This document shows, piece after piece, positions 1 through 10,458 of a stretch of DNA of 64,000 nt (position 1 is its first letter; every line of letters begins with the position of its first letter). The stretch covers positions 58,074,665 to 58,138,664 of the forward strand of contig OU862906.1 in NCBI GenBank assembly GCA_917880885.1. The letters are read 5' to 3'. Below the pieces are notes generated by a model that did no database searches, had not been told where the DNA came from, and saw nothing but the letters and a program-made list of their open reading frames with translations. The position numbers and the translations under genes are program-made. Source of the stretch: Limnephilus marmoratus. Taxonomy: Eukaryota > Arthropoda > Insecta > Trichoptera > Limnephilidae.

Positions 1-59
1 ACTCTTCACATAGGAGATGAGGTAGTGCACAATTTAAAGAAAACTACTCGCACGAAGTC

Positions 60-580
60 GTCGATCAATTCCACCAATCTAGGTGCCAGTCTGACAGGAG
101 AACAATAAGGATCCAGCAGAAATCAAAAGGAGAATCACGGCAGCCAACAAAACATACTTTTCTAAACTGCCAGTGTTTAAGTCGCGTAGCGTCCACAGGA
201 GAATCAAAGTAACATATAAGACCACTGTCAGAACTGTATTGGCATATGGATGTAAGGCGCTGACACTGATGGCAAAGAAGGCTGAAATGCTGGATACTTC
301 AGCCTTCAGCTGGAATGGAGATGGAATGGAGATGGAACAGTGGCGCATCGGGCACAACAAAGAACTGTATGATATATATCAGGTCCCTAACATCTCAACC
401 CGCATGAGACCCCTCAGGTTGAGATGGGCTGGGCATGTACAGAGAATGCCGGATAAACGCGTCCCAAAAAGAATTATGACTGGACACCCAGGTGGAAGGA
501 GAAAAGTGGGAAGACTCAGACTGAGGCGGGAAGACGATGTAAGAATACTGCAAGAGGCGATAGATCGATATGGGCTGTAG
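60..580 (+). pseudogene. LINE reverse-transcriptase C-terminal fragment
   Basis: This is the C-terminal tail of a non-LTR retrotransposon polyprotein. Seen: a frame with EIKRRI..ANKTYF about 50 residues before the first Met, then a TVRTVLAYGCKALTL stretch, and finally RLRWAGHVQRMPDKR followed by a GGRRKVGRLRLR basic segment. Family knowledge: the order 'KSRxxxRRxKxxxYKTxxRxxLxYG', then 'LRWxGHxxRM', then 'GRRxxGRxxxRWxDD' is standard at the C-terminus of many insect LINE proteins. An apparent frameshift lies near 105, because the LGASLTGEQ segment is in another frame. The 5' part of the element lies outside the window or is lost. Catalytic RT motifs are not included, so it is inactive. The exact clade cannot be decided by eye. 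Confidence 0.75.
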
Positions 581-674
581 CGCCATCGAAAAAGAAGAAA
601 TTATTACATCCAATCTTATTATTAAAATTCAAGCTTTTCCCGCATTAATTTCTGTATTTCTATTTTTTTAATAT

Positions 675-1006
675 CAATTTGGGAGGCGGGAATCGGTACC
701 GCCGCCCCGGGAACCTTTATTGGATAACCAACACCTCTGCCATAGGTCACCCCAAGTGGTTCGCTACGTTTGGTGATTTAGCAGGGGTGCCCGGGCTCAT
801 GGGGTGAGGTTTGTCTAGGTCGGATGACCAGGAAATACTGAACCCTAAATTCCTACCCACCCCTTAAACCCTTTTCCTACCCAGAACTCTTCTCTCCTTC
901 CCTTCCTTAAAAAAACCCTCCACACAGCATCCCCAAAGATGACATAGGCCCTGAGGGAAATTATTTTCCTCAGGGCCTCCTGTATGGAGCTCATGTAAAA
1001 AAAAAA
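675..1006 (+). repeat. Family-1 dispersed A-tailed hairpin repeat, full copy
   Basis: This copy opens with GGGAGGCGGGAAT..ACCGCCGCC and ends in a short A run at 997-1006. Just before the A run is a 10-bp stem, GGCCCTGAGG paired with CCTCAGGGCC, nested between CTCCACACA and a diverged TGTATGGAG partner. The same sequence recurs at 2.4, 2.8, 21.1, 23.5, 24.7, 40.6, 56.7 and 59.9 kb in both orientations. The A tail and 5'-truncated copies suggest retroposition. I see no convincing A/B box, so I do not call it a tRNA SINE. Confidence 0.8.
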
Positions 1007-2419
1007 CACATCATTTCTAAAAACATAAATCATTTACTATTCTTGTATCTTCGATATTCTTGACAAATATAAAAATTTTAAACAATTGAAACTCTTGCAG
1101 CATTACTATTAATAAGAAGTAAAAAAGTAAACATTAGTGAGTACATAGTTACAAAGTCTTCGCAATATACAAAAAAAAACAAATTTTGCCCACACACCGT
1201 AAAATTTGACAGATTAATAAGACCGTCTTCAAAATCTAATCCGAGTCTTAACTGAGTTTTCTGAAAATGGCCAAGCAAATGTGGAAACGTTCGCCAAACA
1301 CATTTCTCAAAACAAAACTCATTCATAAGTACCATCTTCCAACGCCGTGTGGTGATCTTGGAAATTTTAATCAAAATAAATTTCCCCTTTCAATTTGTAC
1401 GCCATCATTCAATTTCCCTGCCGCGAAATCGTTTGGCAAGAAATCAATGTTTTTCCACGGCGGCGAATTCGCAGCGTCATACGAATTTTCAATTTTCTAC
1501 CTTGGCGCCTGATAGTCTAGGCTTAGGGAAGGAAAATATTGGGTTAGGAAACAGCGAGGATTTCCTCACACATACCGGATTATTGACTTCCCCTGGAAGA
1601 TAGACTTGTTACTGCCTTATATACTTGATGATATTCTTCGTGCGAAAAACAACACCACTCTGATGATACTTGTGGAAGCTGCAGTCAGCTTTCAAATAGA
1701 AAAGAAAAAAGATAAATTCTAGCCATTTACTATTTGTGAGTACATTTATGCCATAACTTCTACATTTATAAATAAGTATTGAGGCTTTTGGTTAAAGTTA
1801 GCATGCATATATTTTAGCATATTGCTTTAGTAGTGTTGTTTTTAAAGTACATTTCACTTTACTGTTTGAAATTTTTATTTGTAAGACCGAATGGGAATGG
1901 TTTCGGAGAAAATAATAATTTTCCATGGATATAAAAGCTTCAATATTTTAAGCGGCGTCTCATTATTTATACACACCATATATTATTTGGTTTTGAAAAA
2001 CCGATTCTAAATATAACCGCAGAAAAATGTGTACTCTACTTAGTTTTGAGAATAAAAAAGGTAAAAAAATACTGTGTAATAATACATTGAAAAAATGACT
2101 ATAACATTCAAGAGAAAGCTTTAACTATGACATAAAAGAGAAAGCTTTTTGCGTTTAAATTTAAATACAGATACACATTGCTTTATTTTAATTAAAAGGA
2201 AAGCAGGTTTGCAATATTCAGTTATACACGGCTTTATCCCGCAAGTAGAAGAGATACGAGTATATAATCTAACCCGACAAAGGTTACACGATTGCAAATT
2301 ATTCATTTATATGACACCATAAGAATAATATAAAAAAATCTTCTCAAGAAAAGTTTTTTATGTTTAGTTACAACACGTTTAAATGTAAAGATTTTTATAT
2401 TTACACAAACTCCAGGTAT
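1007..2419. other. AT-rich stretch without recognised gene
   Basis: Short open frames occur on both strands (for example minus 1078-1374), but none has family motifs or credible codon structure. I see nothing else here. Confidence 0.6.
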
Positions 2420-2632
2420 GACCAGGAGTGACATACGTATGAATCTAACCCCTCCGCTGTGGTGCAAGGCGAGGGGTCGAGAGCGTTCAAACAAACCCAA
2501 CCGCATAAACTCGGGCGCCAATGCTAAGTCACCAAATGTAGCGAACCACTTGTGGAGATCTATTAAGGTTGAGGTGATAATTATCCAATGAATAGTTCCC
2601 AGGGCGGCGGTACCCATACCGACCTCTCAAAA
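2420..2632 (-). repeat. Family-1 repeat, partial copy
   Basis: The segment from CCAGGAGTGACATACGTATG to the GGCGGTACCCAT end matches the 23.7-23.9 kb copy and the 5' half of family 1 in minus orientation. The hairpin and A-tail half is missing on this side. Confidence 0.65.
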
Positions 2633-2779
2633 TGTTAGGTTCATCGAGGATTTTTGATGAAATTACATCAGTAGTAACGGTAACCCGACACTTGATCCCC
2701 TGATAGTTGAATCTCCGACAGTTTTCCCTCCCTTATTTCTATTGTAAATCCTCATAGGTGAAGAGAGTTTTCAATTTGT

Positions 2780-2952
2780 GAGGCGGTATCGGGATGGTAT
2801 CGGTATGGTTGACGGATGCCTTTTAATGTTTTCGACAAGACTCTCTTGGAACATAGCCTTGCACCGCAGTGGAGGGGATAGATTCATTCGTCCGTGACTC
2901 CTGGACACACTGACCCCCAGTTTCCTACCCACCTCTCATATCTTTTTCTGAT
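2780..2952 (+). repeat. Family-1 repeat, diverged partial copy
   Basis: The part with CCTTGCACCGCAGTG, then CTCCTGGACACACTGACCCC, then CCTACCCACCTCTCATA matches 40.85-40.95 kb. It is diverged and truncated at both ends. Confidence 0.6.
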
Positions 2953-3119
2953 AACAATTATTAAGCGTAAATCAGTCAACAATATACAAGTGTACACACG
3001 TACACACAATCCGTAGTAGATTTAGATTTGTCTCAATTTAAAAAAAAAGTAAATGTCAAAAGAACCCATCGACAAATTGATATGTATCAGTTTAACGGGA
3101 CTTAATTGAAAAATATAAA

Positions 3120-3469
3120 TCCATACTAACATTATAAATGCGAAAGTGCGTGCGTTTGTTTGTTATGCTTTCACGTCTAAACCATTAAACCGATTTTAAA
3201 AATTCTTTGACCAATAGAAAGCTACATTAACACAACAAAGGCTGTATATAATAGTAAGCTCTTGCGTTATAAAATTTGTATAAATGAAAATGTGTGTGTT
3301 TCATATATTTTAGCGGCAGGGAGGAAAGGCAGGGGGAAGGTGAGGTTCACGGAGAGGGAAGAGATGAGGGTGGGGGAAGGCGGGGAAGGTGGAAGGGAAC
3401 GGAGATGCACGGGAAAGGACATGCATATTTCTTTGAACGGCATTGCAACGCATACCGGATACCAGCTAG
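3120..3469 (+). mobile_element. Short non-autonomous Helitron-like element
   Basis: It begins TC at an A|TC junction (3119/3120), followed by CATACTAACATTATAAATGCG, and ends GGATACCAGCTAG with a T immediately after (3470). This is the 5' TC and 3' CTAG between A and T expected of Helitrons. The interior has a GA-rich, G-rich plus strand (3315-3415). Sequence just inside the 5' end (ACCATTAAACCGATTTTAAAAATTC) is typical of insect non-autonomous Helitrons. No Rep/helicase coding is present. The same family recurs at 20.9 kb and as a 3' scrap at 61.7 kb. Confidence 0.65.
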
Positions 3470-5427
3470 TAAATAAGAAAGGAATTTATTTAAAATAAAG
3501 TTCTTCGCCTTAAACCTAATTTCTTACTTAGGTACTTTTTTATTTCCATAAAAAAATTTATGATGTGCTATAAGTTTAAAATTTCATCTCTGAATATTTT
3601 TGCAAAGCCCAAACGCTGTATGTTTGTTGTGTAATAATGGTGGTTTTGTAAAATAACGTTAGGTGATTAGAAATTTCATCTCTGAATATTTTTGCCAAAG
3701 GCTGTATATTTGTAATGTAATAATAACGTTAGGTGGTTCGATGATATTGAGTTTCGATTAAGCAATTAAAACAGTGTATGAAACAAACAGCCACCCTTGG
3801 TCCACCGACTCTTTTGATCCCGCCCGTCGGTAGGGGTAGGTATTGTTTCATGTATGGGCCTGGAGAATAACCTTTTGAACTTGGTGTCTGTATTAGGAGT
3901 GCTTAGTGTACCCAGCCACTCCATCAACCCACCAACCTCTATCCGGCCCTACCTTTCATATGCTATTACCAGTTTGAAGGTAGATTAGTTTTTGAATTAT
4001 CTACCTATCTTTGTCACTTATACAGTTGTTTAAAAGTAGGTACACTGTTGTTAAATCAACATGAACATGTTATGTCCTCTGATTCGCATTCTTAGTCGTA
4101 AATCCGTTGTCATGGTAAAGCATTAAATTAAAAAATTTCAACTAGTAATTAACTGGTTAATTAATTATTAGACTAAATTTTGACTGGTCAACTTTTTTAT
4201 TATGATTTGAGAAAGTATAATATTAAATTCCTAATCTGTTCCCGTTTTATTATTTCTCTTGGTGCGTTTTATGCATCGACATGGTCACAATTTACAACGT
4301 CTAAGTTTTAAAATATGAAATTGAATCATCACAATAGCAAAATATTTTGCATTCTTGTTAGCTCAATGGAATAATGTATGTTTTCATTATCCTGCATATT
4401 TTTTTTCTTCTTTTAACGGTATTTAATACCCTTTGGTACCGGTTTTAACTAAGATAGTGAGTAGTTTTTAAATCATAGTGTTGGAAAGAAGTTACACCAC
4501 GAATTAAGAGGTTCTCTTGGATCAAATCTTGAGTCTGGTTTGCAACCAGGAGTTAATGGTTCAATCGTTTGCAATCTATACTCTCCATCATTTTACAATC
4601 ATAGGTTGAGAAAATCACAAATCTGGAGTACATCAGAATCTATCTATCCTCAATCGCCAAAAGAAGACGTAGATATAATTTCTGTTCTTCCTAAAACGAG
4701 GAAAAACACATTAGGCGGAAATTAGAGAGAAACGCTGAAGCCTTTTAAATCGATACATATCGTATAAAACCAACGTCAAGAATGAATCGATCGTGTAATA
4801 AATAAATAGATCACGAAGACTCGGATATAATTTCGAATTCAATCACTACTTTCAGAAGGAACATTTACTTGCATATACCTGATGCTTCTGATCTCTTCAC
4901 TTGGAGCCACTTTATAATTATTGTACCTATATTTACATACGTACACATATAAGTACGTAAATGCGTGTGTATGTATTTACTAATTTTATATACTTGTAAT
5001 TTCTCTTTGATTCATATACCTACTTGTAATTTAATTGATTATTACTTATTTTAATTTATCCGTAGGTTAATATCCACTTCCAAGATTCCACTTCACTCAT
5101 AAATTCAATCAATCGACAAACCAAAAGTGCATTGCAAATAATACCTATTTAAAAAAAAATAAGACAAATCCCTCGAGGACGGTTTACAATAATTGAACAT
5201 AAACTGTATTTCGTTCGATGAATCCCAGGGAGTTCCTGAGTATCTAGCATTGTCGATTGGTAAGGTTTTATCGGAATGTCGGTACTTGCCATCGTTCCAG
5301 AGCATGAATGCAGATCGCAAACGAACAAACAACAGTTCACAAGTAATTAATTCTTAATTTATTCGACGATGACCATTTATTGACATTATCGGTAAATCTT
5401 TTACCGAATGGTCGTGTTTGATACCCA
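3470..5427. other. AT-rich stretch without recognised gene
   Basis: There is a possible short internal duplication near 3583-3735 (two copies of an AAATTTCATCTCTGAATATTTTTGC block, the second followed by TTAGGTGG). A GC-richer segment at 3790-3965 may be a very diverged family-1 copy, but I cannot support this firmly. No gene is seen. Confidence 0.5.
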
Positions 5428-5675
5428 GCCGAGCGATTCTATATCTTTTGTGGGATCGTTATCGAGATTACAGACGAGATATCCAGTCAGATTTCTGTGA
5501 TTTTTACATTTTTTAGTTTAGATCGTTTTAAAAACGAATTCCTGCAAGTATGCATGATATTTATTCATTTGATTTACGTTGTACATTGTAAATATGTTAA
5601 AATCACACAGATCTGAGAGGATATCACGTTCGTTATCTCGATAAAGATCCCACAAAAGATATAGAATCGCTCGGC
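5428..5675. mobile_element. 248-bp MITE with ~75-bp terminal inverted repeats
   Basis: Outer ends GCCGAGCGATTCTATATC and its complement GATATAGAATCGCTCGGC are perfect at 5428 and 5675. Pairing continues inward with small mismatches for about 75 bp (TTTTGTGGGATC, then TATCGAGAT). There is no coding capacity and no clear target duplication was found. The inverted-repeat structure is directly visible; the superfamily is not determined. Confidence 0.75.
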
Positions 5676-6499
5676 AGGAAGGTTAAAAGGCCTCTCGGAA
5701 GCCAGTTTCATCCACGAGGTAAAAAAGTTACAAAGTATATATATAATTAGGTTGAAACACGTGGCAGAGTGGCTTGCGATAGTTATAAAAATAAATTTAA
5801 CTTTTACCTACCTGCCAGCGGCATCTCTTGACCTTTTTCGATTTTCCAGAAGGAAATGTTTTAGTTGGTAAATTTGGAATATTTTTTTTCATGTATTTGA
5901 TGTTGAAAACGCACTTGAATCTATTATTGTTTTTGTTTTACCTTCTTGATTTTTAATCAAATTAATGCCATTTACAATGGAATCAGAGGAGAAAGTTATT
6001 ATCAATAATCACAACAATAAAATAATTATTGATGTTGATTTATATTTGATGCTGGCAACGTCAGGTCATTGTGGATATCATATAATTTGCTCACACCGTA
6101 TCACTGTCCATAAAAAAATCGTAAAAATATTTTTTACTATCATGGCTTGTAAATAAGTGACCCAATAACATTTCCAGGAATGTTTGTTGTTGCTGTTGTT
6201 GTCAATATTTAATAAAAATATCAATTAAAACATGTAATTCAATGGAAATGGTGTAAATAAATTACTTTTAATTATTTGTTGATTTGCATTGTTCATTAGT
6301 TTGTTGAGTGTCCACCACGTTCTATCCATTAATTAGTAACTATTTTACCGAAAACTATACTTTTTACATATTTGTATTAAGTGAGTTTAGGCCTGTGTCA
6401 ATTATTTTCTACTTCTACCAATCCAGAATTTTAATGAACTTTATATTTATGTAGCATTTTTCCGCGTATTCTTCTTTAAATAATAATAATCAATCACTG
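5676..6499. other. AT-rich stretch without recognised gene
   Basis: The only sizeable frame (5965-6156, 63 aa) has no recognisable motif and AT-driven composition. Nothing else is seen. Confidence 0.55.
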
Positions 6500-7275
6500 A
6501 TAGATCTAAAAAAATGTTGGGTTTCATATTACGTCTGAGTAAATTATTTAAAAATCCACATACTCTAGTAATGCTTTACTCCTCATTAGTCGGAAGTACA
6601 CTGGAATTTGCATCGCCAATCTGGAATCCCAAATACACCCAATACGTCAATAAAATATAGAGCGCATACAAAATAAATTTATTAAGTCTCTTTGTTACAA
6701 ATACAACAATAATCAAATATCTGCACTCTCCAATCCCTGAAATCCAGGCGAACGGTAGCTGATATTACATTTCTTCATAAAATAATATATAACGAAATAG
6801 ACTGCCCAGAACTTCTATCCCAAATAAATTTTAACATCCCATCTAAAAGAACTCGCCACATCAACCTTTTTTACACAACCAGTAATAATACGAACGCTGC
6901 AGCCAACTCCCCCATTTCCCGCATCCTTCAAAGATTCAACTCAATTCAAAAAACCACAAATACAGATATATTTTTTGATTCCCTCCCTCTATTTAAGAAA
7001 ACATTTCTAGCACACTGAATTCGCACACATAACACACACATCCACACACACACACACGCGCACCCTCACACATACAAATACTCACTCACACACTCCTCTC
7101 CTATTTATTAACTTAATTTAGGTAAAATGTATAATTTATCACATAAAAACATAAGTATATAACAGCGACATGTCATTGGTACCAAATATTGTGTTAAATT
7201 ATATAACTCTAAAACTATTTTCTGTTATGTAATTATGTACTGTTTGTTTCTGCAAAATAAAATAAATAAAAAAAT
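6500..7275 (+). pseudogene. 5'-truncated CR1/Jockey-like LINE 3' end
   Basis: From 6514 the frame reads LGFILRLSKLFKNP, then LEFASPIWNPKY. This parallels LGFIIRVTKPFRSP and LEFGSVIWNPQY in the large LINE at 52.3-52.4 kb, so it is the region just downstream of the RT catalytic core. The frame then breaks (TAG near 6658) and later coding similarity is scattered across frames. A CA-rich simple repeat (7022-7096) and an AATAAAATAAATAAAA tail (about 7257-7275) close the element. The copy is 5'-truncated, as expected for LINEs, and dead. Confidence 0.75.
7022..7096. repeat. CA-rich microsatellite
   Basis: An interrupted (CA)n tract lies inside the 3' untranslated part of the truncated LINE. Confidence 0.8.
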
Positions 7276-8628
7276 TCGAGTGCAGTTTACACGCGGTAGA
7301 AGCGAAACTTCACTAAAACAATCTCAACCAATACTTGAAAAGTGAGGTCATCATCGAAGCGACCAATGAGCGCAGTGTGTGTAATTGCCGTTTCATATCT
7401 CAACCAATAGGAGCCCTTTAAAGTGACATCATAATCAAAACGGCCAATGAACGCAGTTGATGCATTGCAGGTGCAGTAATTGTCATTTCCGTTTCATCCA
7501 AAATCCAAATGCCAGAAGGGCTATAGAAGTTTCACTTCAAAAAGTCTTATTTAATTGTAATCAAGTGGGGCAAGCATGGGAAAGGAAATGAGCGATTATT
7601 GACGTAAAGGAAAAGCGCTGAGATGTTGGTAACAGAAATGGTTTCTTTAATTTTGACTGCGTGATAGGATTTAAAAAGTTTTAAGATTGAGTTATCAATT
7701 ATTTTCTAATTACTTACATGTTATGAACTCTACATCAACCATCATCCAGTTTATTTTCCATCACTATTGTTTAAATTGAATTAAAAATTATATTGGAAAA
7801 TCAAAATTAAGAAAAAATCAAAATCATAGCGTTGGTCAATTTTGTTTAGGTAAAAGTAAAACAAGACTGTTCGTATTTACTTCAGTTTATTTCCCAAAAC
7901 GCTTTAAATTGAAATTTTAGGGAGGGTGAAGAAAAAATACCAATAGGGGGGAGGAACGGTGGCCTCACCTAATCCAATCATTTATTCAAAGTCGTCTGGT
8001 AAATCTCAACTTTGGTAAAACTCTTCCAAACTTTCCCAATTATTTTCGGTGTATGGTCCTAAAAAGTTTTCTAATGAACGCGCGTGAATGGAATATAAAA
8101 ATGGGATCTGCCCACCTATGTGAAACGACCGAATTTTAGGAAAAATCGGATATCGGTATGCGACTTGCAATTTATTAGTGTGATGTAGTGTTGTAGAAAA
8201 ACGACTCCAGGGATGTAATGTGTTACGAAGTATATACAATCTTTTTTAAACACTACTACATATTCTAAAGTTTTTGCATAATTGCACCATTGGTTGCACT
8301 AGTCGTCCCTTATTACGTACAGTCGTCCCCGGTATTGCCCATGATTTACAAGAAGTTTTTCAAAATTACATAACATTCCTCTTGATGGTCAAATGATGGT
8401 CAAATGTGCAAAATTTATTTAATCTCGGAATAAAATTGCAGATTTGAACGAAAATCAAACAAACGCCTCCCACTCATCCGCCAGCAGCCAAACTTTTTCT
8501 TTGAATAAATATAATATCTGACGTCAACCCGGCGTTGCTCGGGGTTGTGAATAGTTTGGAGTTAAGTTTCGACCTCCTGAATTATGGTAAACTAGCTATT
8601 GTTTTAAGGTGGAGATATTGAATAAAGT
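7276..8628. other. AT-rich stretch without recognised gene
   Basis: A loose duplication with CGACCAATGAGCGCAG and CGGCCAATGAACGCAG is visible at about 7360-7460. A short scrap near 8525-8550 (ACCCGGCGTTGCTCGGGGTT) resembles degenerate transposon ends but is too short to assign. Confidence 0.5.
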
Positions 8629-8931
8629 GTGATGTCTTTCTCGGACGTCCTCAACTACTTCTACCATTCATTTCCAGTTTATTTAATCTCAATACTCCTT
8701 TTTTCGTTCTTCCGCTCTCTACACCCAAATAATCTATCGCTATCAATAATAAAGGATCCCTTTCTTGATCTTATACATTTAGCTTACATCAACCTTATAA
8801 CAACGCCTTTCTTTACCACAGATAGGTATTTATTTGATGTTCATCGGGCGTCCTCGACTTCTTCTACTATTCACTTACATGTCATAAATTCTGCTTTACA
8901 CCTTTTTTTCATCACTATGGATTATATATAA
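8629..8931 (-). pseudogene. Decayed LINE C-terminal tails
   Basis: The plus-strand text 'GGACGTCCTCAACTACTTCTACCATTC' (about 8643-8669) and 'GGGCGTCCTCGACTTCTTCTACTATTC' (about 8847-8873) both match the inverse of the RT C-terminal 'NLNGRRSRKRPRK' region at 57.29 kb. These look like two very decayed minus-strand copies in tandem. An open plus-strand frame over the same DNA is hydrophobic by composition only and I do not regard it as a gene. Confidence 0.45.
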
Positions 8932-9932
8932 TATGAATCGCTAGATCGCGAAAGTTCTGCTTTAAGCGGTTGAAAAATGGGATTATGTATATTTCAGGAT
9001 GAATTAATTTATACTGCTTAACTAATTCCGGTGATATTCATGCACTGACCTTACCTATGTGGGATTTTTTGTTATACATACGAGTAAATCATAGGTAAAT
9101 GTAATTACGTGTATATATTATTTTTTCTTTTCCCCTGATAACTAATTTTTTTATTTTATCTGCCAGATTAGGTTTATTTATTTTCGTACCGCTTGTGGAG
9201 AAAGCTTTGTTTTTATAATAGTATGAATAAATGTATGTACTCAATAAAAACATTTACTTACAAAATGTATAGTTATAATGTATTTTATTTAAAAATTGAC
9301 CATGTTTGTTTAATTCCAGTAATAATCCAGTGATGTTAGAGCTTTTACATAATATATTATGAGAGCTATTTTTAAAACTACGCACAATGAGAATGTTCTT
9401 TTTACCTTATTTGACGCTTTGGCATTCTAAAATTTACTCATGCAAGTAATTCCCGACTGTCAGCGGAGTCGGAAAAAACCTTTTCATCGGAAAATGTGTG
9501 GATTTTCAATACATTTTGTGAAAGGCTAAAGTTTGTAGAATCTATTGAAATATGCACTTTAAAATAAATTTATGAGGCAAAGGAAATCATTTTGAAATAT
9601 TTCTCTTTGTTTGTGAATGAATGTCGTAATATAGAGACGAAAATGAATTCTAGGTTTGTTTACTGTTTGGTTACACATGATGTATGTACAAAGGCATGGA
9701 ATCTGTATTGTTTATTGTTGCTTTACAAGGTATAATTATTTACATTTCAAATTTCAACTTCACAAGGACAAGCCCGTGTTGAGGTAAAAAAATTAGTAAT
9801 TATTAAAAATAAGATATAATGAAACATTGGGGGGTTTTTAAAAGCTCAGGTTTTACAGAAATGCAAATTATGTACATTTTAAATGTTCCCACTGATTCCT
9901 TACTTTAGTTAACTTCCTAAAAGGGACTATAC
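8932..9932. other. AT-rich stretch without recognised gene
   Basis: No frame, inverted repeat or RNA-like structure stands out. Confidence 0.6.
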
Positions 9933-10458
9933 TTGACGCTAGCGCCGCCATCATTCAGTCTGCGCATAAAATGTTATTTACCTACCTCGGAACACACTAT
10001 GTCTAGTGAGGTGGGTATACTTGACGCTAGCGCCGCCAACATTCAGTCTGCGCATAAAATGTTATTTACCTACCTCGGAACACACTATGTCTAGTGAGGT
10101 GGGTATACTTGATGCTAGCGCCGCCAACATTCAGTCTGCGCATAAAATATTATTTACCTACCTCGGAACACACTATGTCTAGTGAGGTGGGTATACTTGA
10201 CGCTAGCGCCGCCAACATTCAGTCTGCGCATAAAATGTTATTTACCTACCTCGGAACACACTATGTCTAGTGAGGTGGGTATACTTGACGCTAGCGCCGC
10301 CAACATTCAGTCTGCGCATAAAATGTTATTTACCTACCTCGGAACACACTATGTCTAGTGAGGTGGGTATACTTGACGCAAGCGCCGCCAACATTCAGTC
10401 TGCGCATAAAATGTTACTTACCTACCTCGGAACACACTATGTCTAGTGAGGTGGGTAA
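9933..10458. repeat. Tandem array of six 88-bp hairpin units
   Basis: TTGACGCTAGCGCCGCC recurs at 9933, 10021, 10109, 10197, 10285 and 10373, exactly 88 bp apart, with only a few substitutions (such as GATGC at 10109 and GACGCAAGC in the last unit). Each unit holds a perfect 8-bp palindrome CGCTAGCG and a hairpin: TACCTACCT pairs with AGGTGGGTA (one T:G), enclosing CACTA-TGTC-TAGTG. The array stops abruptly at GTGGGTA followed by AAATAAAA. No coding is evident. The near identity of units implies recent amplification or ongoing homogenisation. Confidence 0.95.

Noticed and set aside
3780..3975. Additional family-1 copy
   Set aside because: Some shared C-rich words, but no continuous alignment I could defend by eye.
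8525..8550. Helitron or other transposon terminus (ACCCGGCGTTGCTCGGG)
   Set aside because: Too short and without a matching partner end.
8629..8931. 100-codon plus-strand hydrophobic protein
   Set aside because: The DNA is better explained as decayed minus-strand LINE tails; hydrophobicity is due to TC-rich composition.
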